Shown here piece by piece: positions 32,786 through 41,986 of a stretch of DNA of 64,000 nt. The DNA is from an uncultured Lachnospiraceae bacterium. GTDB taxonomy: Bacteria > Bacillota > Clostridia > Lachnospirales > Lachnospiraceae. The DNA lies in NCBI GenBank assembly GCA_910579865.1, contig CAJTXA010000010.1, forward strand, positions 1 to 64,000. The letters are read 5' to 3'. Numbering within the stretch: position 1 is the first letter of the stretch; each line of letters begins with the position of its first letter. The notes below the pieces were generated by a model. The model was not told the DNA's origin and made no database searches. It saw only the letters and a list, made by a program, of their open reading frames with translations. Both the position numbers and the translations under genes were made by a program.

Positions 32786-33136
32786 TTAAAATAACCCACC
32801 ACCAAGTCCGCCAAGTCCACCAGTTACCTTTGCCATAGAGCTTTGACTATCTTCTTCACATTGACGAATTGCTTCGTTTGTAGCTGCTACAATCAAATCT
32901 TCTAACATTTCAATATCATCTGGATCTACTACCTCTGGTGATAATTTCACTTTTGTTACTTCCTTTTTACCGGAAATTGTTACCTCAACTGCTCCGCCTC
33001 CTGCTTTGGCAGTATACTCCTTCTCTTCTAATGCTTTTTGTGTTTCTTCCATTTGACGCTGCATTCTTTGTGCCTGTTTCATCAAATTATTCATATTGCC
33101 TGGCATACCGCCTGGAAATCCACCATGTTTTGCCAT
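32786..33136 (-). CDS. ybaB: YbaB/EbfC family nucleoid-associated protein
   Basis: A 116-aa DNA-binding protein, dimeric in its homologues. The opening MAKHGGFPGGMPGNMNNLMK, the helix KQAQRMQRQMEETQ and the strand VEVTISGKKEVTKVKLSPEV are typical. The standard position between dnaX and recR supports the call. Confidence 0.96.
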   Translation of the reverse strand: MAKHGGFPGGMPGNMNNLMKQAQRMQRQMEETQKALEEKEYTAKAGGGAVEVTISGKKEVTKVKLSPEVVDPDDIEMLEDLIVAATNEAIRQCEEDSQSSMAKVTGGLGGLGGGLF

Positions 33137-33138
33137 AC

Positions 33139-34710
33139 TTATTCTTCCTCCTGAATCTCTGTATCAATATTTTTTTGTGCCATTAGAAAGATATTTTTCT
33201 GTTCCTCTTCCTTATGGATTAATTTTATGTCAACTTGTATTTCCTTTCCTATTAAATTAGAAAGTATTGTTCCAAGTTGTTCTCTTCTTTCTTTCTTATT
33301 TAACAAACCCTCTGCTACTTCATCTGTAACTACCACCAAAAGACGATTTTCTCCTCCAGCTTGGAAACGTGCCATCCTTAAGCAAGTTGCTACAGGCGCT
33401 CCAATCATTTGAATTACTTCTGGCATAACATTTACTGCTTCCTGTACCTCTTTTGGTACTGCCTTTTGCAATTCCCTTGGTTCTAAATTTTGATCATTCA
33501 GCTTTTTTTTACTTTCTATTTCAAAAACCTTCTGTTCAGAGGAGATTACAATTCCTTCTTCTAACTTCTTTTCTAGTATCGACAATCGGTTCAATATTGA
33601 ATCATAATTTTTTTCCATCTCTGGTTTTGTTAGTTTAATCAAAGCAATCTCTGTTAATACCCTTTTTTGGGAAGAATATTTCATTTGTCCAGTCAGCTCA
33701 GAAAATATTCGAATATAACGCATTAATACTTCAGGCTTAATTAACTTAGCTTCTTCTTCCAATGCAATCCGATTTTCTGTAGATACATCAAGCACATCCT
33801 CTACTTGCTCTGCTGCCTGTACTAATAGCAAATTTCTCATATACCAAGTAAAATCCACAGTAAACTGACCTAACTCTCTTCCTCCCATAATTATCTCTTC
33901 CAAAAGTTGAATACATCCTAGTGTATCATCAGCAATGATTTTTCGCAAGAGTTTACTAAACACTTCTGTATCCACTGCTCCTAATACATCCAAAACCCTA
34001 TCATAGGTTAAATCCTGATTAATATAAAAAGCAAGGCACTGATCTAATAAGCTTAATGCGTCACGAAAAGAGCCATCCGCTGCCTTTGCAATATAACGGA
34101 TGGCCTTTTCCTCTACGTTTACCTGTTCTATCTTCATCAGTTCCATCAGACGGCTTGTAATTGTCTGAATTGAAATTCGTTTAAAATCATATCTTTGACA
34201 ACGTGACAAAATTGTAATTGGTATCTTGTGTGCTTCTGTAGTTGCCAAAATAAAGATTACATAAGAAGGAGGCTCTTCTAATGTTTTCAATAATGCATTA
34301 AATGCTCCTATCGAAAGCATATGAACTTCATCGATAATATAGACCTTAAACCGTCCCCTTGCAGGAGAATATTGTACCTCTTCTCGAATTTCCCGAATAT
34401 TATCCACACCATTATTGGAAGCTGCATCAATTTCAATTACATTCATGGAAATCCCTGCCTGTACATCCTGACAGCTTCTGCATTGATTGCAGGGACTTCC
34501 ATCTTCCTTTGGATGTTCACAATTTACTGCCTTTGCAAATAGTTTTGCTATTGTTGTTTTTCCCGTTCCCCGTGTTCCACAGAGCAGATAGGCATGTCCA
34601 ATGCGTTCTGCCAATATCTGGTTTTTCAGTGTTGTAACAATATGATCCTGACCTTTTACATCTTCAAAACAATCTGGTCGAAACTTTCGGTATAAGGCAG
34701 TATAAGACAT
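33139..34710 (-). CDS. dnaX: DNA polymerase III subunit gamma/tau
   Basis: A 523-aa clamp-loader ATPase. It starts SYTALYRKFRPDCFEDVKGQ, with Walker A LLCGTRGTGKTTIAK (about 42-56), the zinc-binding CEHPKEDGSPCNQCRSC (about 69-85), DEVHMLS Walker B (about 125) and the SRC sensor motif (about 167). The C-terminal third is the tau-like region. First gene of the dnaX-ybaB-recR operon. Confidence 0.96.
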   Translation of the reverse strand: MSYTALYRKFRPDCFEDVKGQDHIVTTLKNQILAERIGHAYLLCGTRGTGKTTIAKLFAKAVNCEHPKEDGSPCNQCRSCQDVQAGISMNVIEIDAASNNGVDNIREIREEVQYSPARGRFKVYIIDEVHMLSIGAFNALLKTLEEPPSYVIFILATTEAHKIPITILSRCQRYDFKRISIQTITSRLMELMKIEQVNVEEKAIRYIAKAADGSFRDALSLLDQCLAFYINQDLTYDRVLDVLGAVDTEVFSKLLRKIIADDTLGCIQLLEEIIMGGRELGQFTVDFTWYMRNLLLVQAAEQVEDVLDVSTENRIALEEEAKLIKPEVLMRYIRIFSELTGQMKYSSQKRVLTEIALIKLTKPEMEKNYDSILNRLSILEKKLEEGIVISSEQKVFEIESKKKLNDQNLEPRELQKAVPKEVQEAVNVMPEVIQMIGAPVATCLRMARFQAGGENRLLVVVTDEVAEGLLNKKERREQLGTILSNLIGKEIQVDIKLIHKEEEQKNIFLMAQKNIDTEIQEEE

Positions 34711-34745
34711 AGCTTTTCATCCCTTCATTCTTTACTTTATATTTC

Positions 34746-35828
34746 TTACTTCATAGGAGCATCTCCAAAGCAGATTCCAATTAGTTTTGCTTCTTTTACA
34801 ATAGAGCTATCTGGTTGAATCATCTTCAATTTTCCAGCAACTTCTTTTAATGGAACCCGAACAATTTCATTATTCCGTACACATGCCATATTTCCAAAGT
34901 CACCATCCATAATCATCTCTGCTGCTTCTGCTCCCAATCTAGTAGAAAGTACACGATCGTATGGGCAAGGCTCTCCTCCACGTTGCATATGTCCTGGAAC
35001 GGTAATACGAATTTCATCTCCAGTCTGTTCTTGAATCTTATGTGCAATCTCATAGGAAACACTTGGATATTGCCAATCCTTTCTTTTTTCCTTAAATGCT
35101 TTTTTCGAAAGCTTTGCATCTTCTTCTGAAACGGCTCCCTCTGCTACTGCTAAAATTGTAAAACGTTTGCCTGCTTTTTTTCTCTTGTTAATTGCATCAA
35201 TTACATAGTCAATGTTATATGGAATTTCTGGTATCAAAATAATATCTGCTCCACCTGCAATTCCAGCATGTAATGTCAGCCATCCCACTTTATGTCCCAT
35301 TACTTCTACAATAAATACCCGACCATGAGAGGCTGCTGTTGTATGGATACAATCAATCGCATTTGTCGCAATATTTACTGCACTTTGAAATCCAAATGTC
35401 ATATCTGTTCCCCAAAGATCATTATCAATTGTTTTTGGAAGTGCAATGACATTTAATCCCTCTTCTCTTAGCAGATTAGCTGTCTTTTGGCTACCATTTC
35501 CGCCAAGCACTACTAAACAGTCCAAACGAAGCTGAAAATAAGTATGTTTCATTGCTGCTACCTTATCCAGTCCATTTTCATCTGGATCACGCATCTGCTT
35601 AAATGGTTGTCTGGAACTTCCTAAAATCGTTCCACCTTCTGTTAAAATACCAGAAAAATCAGAAGATACCATCTTACGGTATTCCCCATAAATCAGACCT
35701 TTATACCCCTCCAAAAATCCATAAATTGTAATATCTTCTACATTCTCATATAATGCTTTTGCAACTCCTCTCATTGTTGCATTTAAACTCTGGCAGTCCC
35801 CGCCACTTGTCAACATACCAACTCTCAT
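34746..35828 (-). CDS. pfkA: 6-phosphofructokinase, group III type
   Basis: A 360-aa kinase that phosphorylates fructose 6-phosphate in glycolysis. GMLTSGGDCQSLNATMRG at the N-terminus, VLGGNGSQKTANLL (about 108) in the phosphate-donor loop, catalytic PKTIDNDLWGTD (about 130), MGHKVGWLTLHAGI (about 172) and PGHMQRGGEPCPYDR (about 290). GGNGS replaces the GGDGS of E. coli PfkA, a variation seen in the mixed-substrate group, so the donor (ATP or pyrophosphate) is not certain. The ribosome site is GGAGGGAGTAAC. A terminator-like hairpin at 35945-35982 precedes it. Confidence 0.92.
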   Translation of the reverse strand: MRVGMLTSGGDCQSLNATMRGVAKALYENVEDITIYGFLEGYKGLIYGEYRKMVSSDFSGILTEGGTILGSSRQPFKQMRDPDENGLDKVAAMKHTYFQLRLDCLVVLGGNGSQKTANLLREEGLNVIALPKTIDNDLWGTDMTFGFQSAVNIATNAIDCIHTTAASHGRVFIVEVMGHKVGWLTLHAGIAGGADIILIPEIPYNIDYVIDAINKRKKAGKRFTILAVAEGAVSEEDAKLSKKAFKEKRKDWQYPSVSYEIAHKIQEQTGDEIRITVPGHMQRGGEPCPYDRVLSTRLGAEAAEMIMDGDFGNMACVRNNEIVRVPLKEVAGKLKMIQPDSSIVKEAKLIGICFGDAPMK

Positions 35829-35936
35829 CTGTTACTCCCTCCATTTTTATAATTTGCTTATTTTAAGCTATTTCCATTATAAACCTTTTTTATAAGAAGC
35901 TCAATATTTTAGTAAAATTTTTCTCTTACTCTTGTC

Positions 35937-36055
35937 AAAAAAAGAACTGATAATCTACGGGCATTTCCCGTTCTTATCAGTCCCACAAAAAAGAGGAAGG
36001 ATATGAAATTTACTGCATTTGCAGTTCTATGTAAAACAAGCAATCACTCTTGCTT
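35937..36055 (-). ncRNA. Candidate small RNA upstream of pfkA
   Basis: A complete transcription unit without a clear gene: TTGGAC (36085-36090), 17 bases, TAATAT (36062-36067) with an extended TGA, then about 119 bases ending in a hairpin (arms ACTGATAAGAACGGG and CCCGTAGATTATCAGT) and a run of seven T residues (35937-35943). A CTGCAAATGCAG stem lies inside. It could be an independent RNA or a leader with an attenuator for pfkA, 109 bases downstream. Confidence 0.5.
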
Positions 36056-36154
36056 TGTACAATATTATCATACGAAACAATTGTGTCCAAAGTTTGTCTG
36101 ACTTCTAAAAAACCTCTAAAGTCTTTCTAAAAAAAATACATGTAAATCTAAAAT

Positions 36155-36416
36155 CCGTGCGCCCTGCTTCGAGAATGCCTCATAAGCGTTACCCCGACAG
36201 TTAACTCGGCCCAGGCACCCTTACGGCACACAAGAGCTTCCACTTAGTGCTGCTCCATTCCTGACCTGACACGGTTCATGGATTCCTGTTGCGTAAGACC
36301 CAAACTTCATCGCCACTTATCGGGGGCAGCCCTACAAGGACATCCCCTAGGCCGGACATCACCCCTACTAAAGCGGATTGTAGGTACAGGGCACCGCTAA
36401 CTCCCCGGCTGCACGG
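36155..36416 (-). ncRNA. ffs: Large signal recognition particle RNA
   Basis: A 262-nt GC-rich segment in AT-rich DNA. On the minus strand the ends CCGTGC and GCACGG pair; the middle holds the S-domain GTCAGGTCAGGAATGGAGCAGC, written here as GTCAGGTC, GGAA tetraloop-type and AGCAGCA elements near 36250-36275, and the Alu-domain GGGAGTTAGCGGTGCCCTGTA near the 5' end. This is the Firmicutes 6S-like scRNA form with Alu and S domains. It binds Ffh to target membrane proteins. A T run follows at 36129-36136. Confidence 0.96.
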
Positions 36417-36424
36417 ATTCTAAA

Positions 36425-36453
36425 ATTGTATCATAAAAATTAATATTTGTCAA
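36425..36453 (-). promoter_or_regulatory. Promoter of the SRP RNA
   Basis: TTGACA (36448-36453) and TACAAT (36425-36430) on the minus strand, 17 bases apart, with extended TGA. The RNA 5' end falls 8-9 bases downstream, as expected. Confidence 0.85.
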
Positions 36454-36479
36454 ATCTATAATTTCAGAATTCTATTTTC

Positions 36480-37124
36480 TTACTTTACATAAATTCCAGC
36501 TAAATTCATCTCTTTATCAAATGTAATTGTATAAGTAACGCTTACATTCTTATATACAACTACTACTTGTGTAATCACAAGCTGCTGTCTTTGCTGTTTT
36601 ATTACTGCCATATAAATTGTACCAATCGATTGCATTTCTCCCCAGTCTAGACCAATCTGTTCTCTAATTGGGTCAAAGGTATCCTGTGTCAATACTTCTT
36701 GCATCTCTTCTATTGCATCTTCTTTTAACTCTTCAAATTGATTGTTATTTAGTTTTTCTATTACTGCTTTTACCTGTTCTTCTACAACTTTTTTTTGAAA
36801 AACACTGTCCTCTAGCAAAACTGTCTTAGGCAAAAACCAATACCCTATTGTGGCTATTATAAAAATCGTAAAAAGTACTCCAAAAAAGATAATTCTTTTT
36901 TTTCTTTTCTGATAAGTCTTTCCTTCTTCTTCTGGTAGATTCTGATTAAATTCTTTTACTACTTCCTCTACATTTCCCATACGCTTCAATATCTCTTCAA
37001 ATGCTTCTCCATTTTCCAATGCCGCAGAAATGTCAGACAATAATTGCTGTTTAATCTCTATTCTTTTTTTCTTTGAACACTTTATCTTTCGTACAATACC
37101 ATTTACATATTTCTCCGCTGTCAT
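36480..37124 (-). CDS. Membrane protein with DUF3887 domain, PadR partner
   Basis: A 214-aa protein. An N-terminal helical region (MTAEKYVNGIVRKIKCSKKK to about 70) resembles the HAAS/DUF1700 domain often found next to PadR regulators; a membrane segment follows (about 78-98), then an outer DUF3887-like domain (EEQVKAVIEKLNNNQFEEL onwards). The start at 37124 has GGAGG and overlaps the PadR stop (four bases), so the two are translated together. It may sense a signal or sequester the regulator; this is inference. Confidence 0.75.
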   Translation of the reverse strand: MTAEKYVNGIVRKIKCSKKKRIEIKQQLLSDISAALENGEAFEEILKRMGNVEEVVKEFNQNLPEEEGKTYQKRKKRIIFFGVLFTIFIIATIGYWFLPKTVLLEDSVFQKKVVEEQVKAVIEKLNNNQFEELKEDAIEEMQEVLTQDTFDPIREQIGLDWGEMQSIGTIYMAVIKQQRQQLVITQVVVVYKNVSVTYTITFDKEMNLAGIYVK

Positions 37125-37462
37125 ACTTCTTCCTCCATAATACATGAAATTCCCATACATATCTGCGTCCAGATATCGCCTATTTCTTGTAAAGCCTTTT
37201 TTCCTTCTTTGGTAATCTTATAATACTTTCTTGCTACCTGTTTTCCCTCTGGTTCACTCCACTGACTTATTACAAATCCCTCCTCCTCTAGTCGATATAA
37301 AACGGGATACAACGTTCCTTCTTTTAATTGAAATACATTTTTACTTTTCTCACTCATTTCATTAATTAGTTGATAACCATATTTTTTCTCTTGTTCTAGC
37401 AATTTTAAAACTAGCATATCTAGTACCCCTTTTTTCATCTGCCTTTCATATTTTTCATTCAT
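37121..37462 (-). CDS. PadR family transcriptional regulator
   Basis: A 113-aa winged-helix repressor. MKKGVLDMLVLKLLEQEKKY and YGYQLINEMSE lead into the wing KEGTLYPVLYRLEEEGFV (about 50-67) and YYKITKEGKKAL (about 85). The start at 37462 has GGAGA upstream; the longer frame begins inside the promoter. It probably binds the TTAGTATTACTAA palindrome between its -10 and its start and so controls itself and the DUF3887 gene. Confidence 0.88.
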   Translation of the reverse strand: MNEKYERQMKKGVLDMLVLKLLEQEKKYGYQLINEMSEKSKNVFQLKEGTLYPVLYRLEEEGFVISQWSEPEGKQVARKYYKITKEGKKALQEIGDIWTQICMGISCIMEEEV

Positions 37463-37479
37463 AATTAGTATCTCCATAT

Positions 37480-37527
37480 ATTTAGTATTACTAAGTATAA
37501 TATAAAAGAATATCCTTTTTCTGTCAA
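37480..37527 (-). promoter_or_regulatory. PadR promoter and operator
   Basis: TTGACA (37522-37527), 17 bases, TATATT (37499-37504) on the minus strand. Just downstream, TTAGTATTACTAA (37482-37494) is a near-perfect palindrome, a likely autoregulatory site. Confidence 0.65.
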
Positions 37528-37551
37528 GCAAAACTAATAAAAAGTATTATC

Positions 37552-38061
37552 TTATTCTAAAATCCTCTTCCATTCTTGACAAAGACGTTTTATTTGATAA
37601 GTTGCATTTGCTGGACTAGTAGAAGGTAGTTTTTTAATCTCCCTTTCTGTCTGCGAAAAAACATACTTTTGATAAAGTTCATATGCCTTCCCCCCATTTG
37701 CATAAATTCTTTTAATATTTGCTATTTTTAAGATTTCTGAAAAATCATTTACAACCACATCTCGAATTGAACCATCACTAGAACCTATAATTGAACAGCT
37801 TTGAATCACATCCCAAATTGCAATATGATTCTCTTTTAATAATCTCTTCTTTTCTTCTATTGTAATAGGCAAGTTACTATTGGTAATTGTAGCAATAACT
37901 CTCCAAAACCGATTCTGTGGATGCCCATAATAAAATTGATTCTCTCTAGACTTTACAGAAGGAAAACTTCCCAAAATCAATATTTCTGATTCTTTATCAT
38001 AAATTGGCAAAAAAGTATGTTTTACTTTTTTATAATCTTCTATTTTTCTATTATTTTCCAT
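37552..38061 (-). CDS. Hypoxanthine/uracil-DNA glycosylase family 6
   Basis: A 169-aa base-excision repair enzyme that removes deaminated bases, chiefly hypoxanthine. ILILGSFPSVKSR (about 28-40), YYGHPQNRFWRVI (about 44-56) and LPSTSPANATY (about 144-154) are the motifs of the family; the Asn in PQNRFW is the catalytic residue in homologues. Its own ribosome site is AAGAGGAAGAAC. Confidence 0.88.
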   Translation of the reverse strand: MENNRKIEDYKKVKHTFLPIYDKESEILILGSFPSVKSRENQFYYGHPQNRFWRVIATITNSNLPITIEEKKRLLKENHIAIWDVIQSCSIIGSSDGSIRDVVVNDFSEILKIANIKRIYANGGKAYELYQKYVFSQTEREIKKLPSTSPANATYQIKRLCQEWKRILE

Positions 38062-38086
38062 TGTTCTTCCTCTTTTCTTCCTACTT

Positions 38087-39046
38087 TTAAATAACCATAT
38101 AAAGAATCATTCTCAAGCAAAACTCTTGTTTATCCCAAGCGATTTCCATTGTTCCATAATTATTTCTTAAAAGTTCTTCCATAATTGAGATTCCAAATCC
38201 ATGATGAATCGTTTGTGCTTTACGAGTAAGCAACTTCCCTTTTGTATCTTGTAATAGTGTTCCATCATAAGGATTCTTTACTTCTATAAATAAATTTTTC
38301 TTCTGTACCACCATAGATATTTGAATTCTTCGTTTTCCACTTTGTATCCGGCGGCAAGCTTCTATTGCATTATCAATTGCATTTCCTAACAATCCACACA
38401 ATTTTACATCATTTATATCAAATTTCGTTGGAATATTTAAATTTAATTCAAATTGTATGCCATCTTCTTGTGTTGCCGCAATTTTATAATTTATCACTGC
38501 ATCTACCGCCAAATTTCCTGTTTTACAACGCACAAGCCCCTCTACTTCCTGATGCATCTGCTTCATTATCTCAATAATTGCAGGACAATCCCCTTTTTCT
38601 GCCAATGCTTTTATTAAAATATATTGATTCTTTAATTCATGCCTCATCTTTCTTGTTTCCTGCTGTGTACGAGAAATATCCTCATATTGTCTACTGTAAT
38701 ACTCCAACTGTTGCTGATACATTGCATCTCGAACTTTCTCATCTACATCTTCTTGTATTCTGTCATAAAGCCCAAGTACGATAGAACTAACTAATAAAAT
38801 AGAAAAAATTCCACAAGCACTTAACATCTGAATTCGATTCGTTCCATAAACCAAATAATAATATAAAACAAACATCATAAGCCATAAAGCTCCCCATCCC
38901 CCTAGAAAAAGGAAACGTCTGTTATAATGATGTTTTAAAAAAATAGAAAAATATCCATATCCTAAAAATAGATAGAATAAATTCATAACCAAAAATAATA
39001 ATATTCTCCAAGTCATTTTTGTCTTCTTCTTTCTTACTATTGTCAT
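38087..39046 (-). CDS. GHKL sensor histidine kinase (AgrC-like)
   Basis: A 319-aa kinase with four or five membrane segments (to about 105) and a cytoplasmic domain with QQETRKMRHELKNQYILIKA (phosphoacceptor His about 153) and an ATP-binding fold containing LCGLLGNAIDNAIEACRR (N-box, about 225) and HHGFGISIMEEL (G-box). It starts at 39046, overlapping the response-regulator stop by four bases. The pair resembles peptide-sensing systems, but no AgrB/AgrD-type genes are nearby, so the signal is unknown. Confidence 0.88.
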   Translation of the reverse strand: MTIVRKKKTKMTWRILLFLVMNLFYLFLGYGYFSIFLKHHYNRRFLFLGGWGALWLMMFVLYYYLVYGTNRIQMLSACGIFSILLVSSIVLGLYDRIQEDVDEKVRDAMYQQQLEYYSRQYEDISRTQQETRKMRHELKNQYILIKALAEKGDCPAIIEIMKQMHQEVEGLVRCKTGNLAVDAVINYKIAATQEDGIQFELNLNIPTKFDINDVKLCGLLGNAIDNAIEACRRIQSGKRRIQISMVVQKKNLFIEVKNPYDGTLLQDTKGKLLTRKAQTIHHGFGISIMEELLRNNYGTMEIAWDKQEFCLRMILYMVI

Positions 39047-39798
39047 TCCTTTTTCTCTACTGTTTTTCCTATTTCTGAAACCCCATGATAATATTTCCAA
39101 AATTCACTTCGAATTCTAGGACGATTCTTTTGACTAATACTTAAAATTGTTCCATCTGACATAGCTACTCTTTCATATTGAAATGCTTCTACATTGTCAA
39201 TGTTCACTAAATATGCCTTATGAATTCGAACAAAACGCATATCCTTTAGATTTTCCTCAATTTCATTTAGTTTATTATAATGCTCATAACTACGCTGCAA
39301 TGTATGGACAATTACTTTTCGTCCAGCACTTTCAAAATAAAGAATATCTTTGCAGGGAATCTTTACGAAAGATTTTCCTGTTTTAAAGTGAAAATAATTA
39401 CTTTGTTGTTCCAAAATCCGTTCTGCTGCCTGCCAAAATACAGTCCGAAATTCTTGATATTTTACTGGTTTTGATAAAAAACGAAATGGCTCCGCCTCAA
39501 AAAGTTGTCGTAAATATTCTTCATGACTGGAAATATAAACAATCAATACATGATAATCATTTTGTCGAATCTGCTTTGCTGTTTCAATCCCATCTGCTCC
39601 ACACATCTCAATATCCAAATAAATTAAATCAAATAAAACTCCTTTCTTATATTCTTGAATTAACTCATTTCCCGATAAAAAACACTCCATTTCCAATTCT
39701 ATATGTTCCTCTTTTGCAAGTTTTTCCAAATATTCTTGTGTTGCTCCAACAAATTTTGGATCATCATCACATATTGCAATTTTAATCAATCTTTTCAT
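39043..39798 (-). CDS. LytTR family response regulator
   Basis: A 251-aa regulator. Receiver domain with IAICDDDPKF at the start and the phosphorylated Asp in LIYLDIEMCGADG (about 60); LytTR DNA-binding domain (about 135-235), with ILYFESAGRKVIVHT and MRFVRIHKAYLVNIDNVEAF. LytTR proteins usually control virulence, toxin or bacteriocin genes, but the target is not evident. Cotranscribed with the sensor kinase. Confidence 0.93.
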   Translation of the reverse strand: MKRLIKIAICDDDPKFVGATQEYLEKLAKEEHIELEMECFLSGNELIQEYKKGVLFDLIYLDIEMCGADGIETAKQIRQNDYHVLIVYISSHEEYLRQLFEAEPFRFLSKPVKYQEFRTVFWQAAERILEQQSNYFHFKTGKSFVKIPCKDILYFESAGRKVIVHTLQRSYEHYNKLNEIEENLKDMRFVRIHKAYLVNIDNVEAFQYERVAMSDGTILSISQKNRPRIRSEFWKYYHGVSEIGKTVEKKE

Positions 39799-39936
39799 CT
39801 CCTTTTGTATAATACCATTTGGCTTTTCCTTATTAGTATACGTTCCTGTCCTATTTTTATCAACTTAAAGTTGTATCTTTTTTCGTATCATGGTATGATA
39901 GGGTATAGTGCTTCGTATAAGAAATGGAGAATAACA

Positions 39937-41985
39937 ATGAAGAAAAAAATAAAACTTAAAGGACAATTAAAGACATATTTGCTATGGCCTATTTGGTTAA
40001 GCATACTTTTACTTTTTATAACTTTATGGATTTTTACAATTAATATACAATGTGGTATTATTATGAGCATCGCTCTTTTTGTATACTTTGGTATCTCACT
40101 AATGCTTTATCTAAGAAATCGTCCTGGTATGATGAATGAATTAATTTCTTTTGCAACAGATTACGCACAAGTGCAGCGACAGCTTTTATCTGAATTTGAA
40201 TTGCCCTATGGCGTCTTAGATGAACAAGGAAGAATTCTCTGGTCTAATCAAAAAATGCAGGAGGTTTTACAAAAAGATGCCAATCGAAAAAAATTTATTT
40301 ATTCTGTTTTTCCTATGATTGAAAAAGACTTTTTCGAGCTAGAAACAGAACATACACTGACAGTTGAATCTGAATATAATGAAAAAATGTATCGCATTGT
40401 ATTAAGAAAAATAGCAATTGGAGATTTGATCGAGGATCATTCTTTGTTAGACTACCCTGATAATGGGGTATTTCTGACTTCTTTTTATATGTATGATGAA
40501 ACAGAAATCAAGCGATATAGTCGTGAAAATGAAGAACAAAAACTAATTGCTGGTCTGATTTATATTGATAATTACGATGAAGCACTAGAAAGCGTAGAAA
40601 GTGTACGACAGTCCTTGCTGGTTGCATTAATTGATCGGCGGATCAACAAGTATATTAGTGATATTGATGGGATTGTTCGCAAAATGGAAAAAGACAAATA
40701 TTTTATTATTTTCCAGAAAAAGTATTTACCTATTCTTCAGGAAAATCGTTTTGCTCTTTTAGACGAAGTAAAAAATGTCAATATTGGAAATGAAATGGCT
40801 GTTACTATTAGTATTGCACTAGGTGTCAATGGTTCCACTTATGCAGAAACTTGTGAATACTCTCGTATTGCTATGGATCTTGCTTTAGGAAGAGGCGGAG
40901 ATCAGGCAGTCGTAAAAGTAGGCGAAAATATTCTTTATTATGGTGGAAAAGCCAAACAGGTAGAAAAAACAACTCGTGTAAAGGCAAGAGTAAAAGCACA
41001 TGCACTTCGAGAAATTTTAGAAAATAATGATAAGGTTTTAGTAATGGGACATAAAATCGGTGATGCAGACAGTTTAGGTTCCGCAGTTGGAATGTATCGA
41101 ATTGCAAAGTCTATGGCAAAACGCTGTCATATTATTATTAATGATGTCACTACCTCAGTAAAACCTCTAATTGATAGTTTTTTAAGCAACTCTGAATATG
41201 AAGAAGATATGTTTATTAACACAAATGAAGCAATTGATAAAGTAGACAATAATACAGTCGTAATTGTGGTAGATGTTAATCGGCCAAACTATACTGAATG
41301 TCCTGATATTCTGCGAATTGCCAAAACAATTGTTGTTCTTGATCACCATAGACAAAGCAGTGAAGTAATTGACAATGCTGTACTTTCTTACGTAGAACCT
41401 TATGCTTCCTCTGCCAGTGAAATGGTTGCTGAAGTTTTGCAATATATTGGAGATAATATCAAGATGCGTCCGATTGAAGCGGATGCTCTTTACTCTGGTA
41501 TGGTAATTGATACCAATAACTTTGTCAACAAAACAGGGGTCAGAACATTTGAAGCTGCTGCTTTCCTTCGGAAAAATGGCGCTGATATTACTCGTGTGCG
41601 AAAGATGTTTCGTGATGATATGGAGGATTACCGTGCAAAAGCAAAGGTTATCCATCAGACAGAGATCTTTGAAGAATACTTTGCTTTGTCTGCCTGTCCA
41701 TTTGATGGCATTGAAAGCCCTACTATTGTAGCTGCACAAGCTGCAAATGAGCTTTTAAATATCAAAGGAATTAAAGCATCCTTTGTACTCACTTATTATA
41801 ATAATAAAATTTATATGAGTGCACGCTCCATTGATGAAGTAAATGTACAAATTATTATGGAGCAGCTTGGTGGCGGAGGACACCAAACAGTAGCTGGTGC
41901 ACAACTAGAAGGTTGTACACTAGAAGAAGGTCTAAAACGACTAAAAGAAACAATTAAACGTATGTTAATGGAAGGAGATATTTAA
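39937..41985 (+). CDS. gdpP: Cyclic-di-AMP phosphodiesterase GdpP
   Basis: A 682-aa membrane enzyme that hydrolyses c-di-AMP. Two membrane segments (about 15-60), a PAS-like domain (FELPYGVLDEQGRILWSN, about 86), a degenerate GGDEF domain (about 175-300) and the DHH/DHHA1 phosphodiesterase with HKIGDADSLGSAVG (about 368), VVDVNRPNY, VLDHHRQS (about 470) and LGGGGHQTVAGAQ (about 645). The ATG at 39937 follows GGAGA; the longer frame has no ribosome site. It is first in the conserved gdpP-rplI-dnaB cluster. Confidence 0.95.
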   Translation: MKKKIKLKGQLKTYLLWPIWLSILLLFITLWIFTINIQCGIIMSIALFVYFGISLMLYLRNRPGMMNELISFATDYAQVQRQLLSEFELPYGVLDEQGRILWSNQKMQEVLQKDANRKKFIYSVFPMIEKDFFELETEHTLTVESEYNEKMYRIVLRKIAIGDLIEDHSLLDYPDNGVFLTSFYMYDETEIKRYSRENEEQKLIAGLIYIDNYDEALESVESVRQSLLVALIDRRINKYISDIDGIVRKMEKDKYFIIFQKKYLPILQENRFALLDEVKNVNIGNEMAVTISIALGVNGSTYAETCEYSRIAMDLALGRGGDQAVVKVGENILYYGGKAKQVEKTTRVKARVKAHALREILENNDKVLVMGHKIGDADSLGSAVGMYRIAKSMAKRCHIIINDVTTSVKPLIDSFLSNSEYEEDMFINTNEAIDKVDNNTVVIVVDVNRPNYTECPDILRIAKTIVVLDHHRQSSEVIDNAVLSYVEPYASSASEMVAEVLQYIGDNIKMRPIEADALYSGMVIDTNNFVNKTGVRTFEAAAFLRKNGADITRVRKMFRDDMEDYRAKAKVIHQTEIFEEYFALSACPFDGIESPTIVAAQAANELLNIKGIKASFVLTYYNNKIYMSARSIDEVNVQIIMEQLGGGGHQTVAGAQLEGCTLEEGLKRLKETIKRMLMEGDI

Positions 41986-41986
41986 A

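Noticed and set aside
36155..36416. tRNA cluster or RNase P RNA as the explanation for the GC-rich block
   Set aside because: The paired CCGTGC/GCACGG ends and the Alu and S-domain elements match large SRP RNA; no tRNA-like fold is visible.
39703..39936. 78-codon extension of gdpP over the response-regulator gene
   Set aside because: It is antisense to the regulator's N-terminus. The family start MKKKIKLKGQ with GGAGA is at 39937.
41182..41739. 185-codon minus-strand frame inside gdpP
   Set aside because: Antisense shadow of the conserved DHH domain, without a ribosome site.
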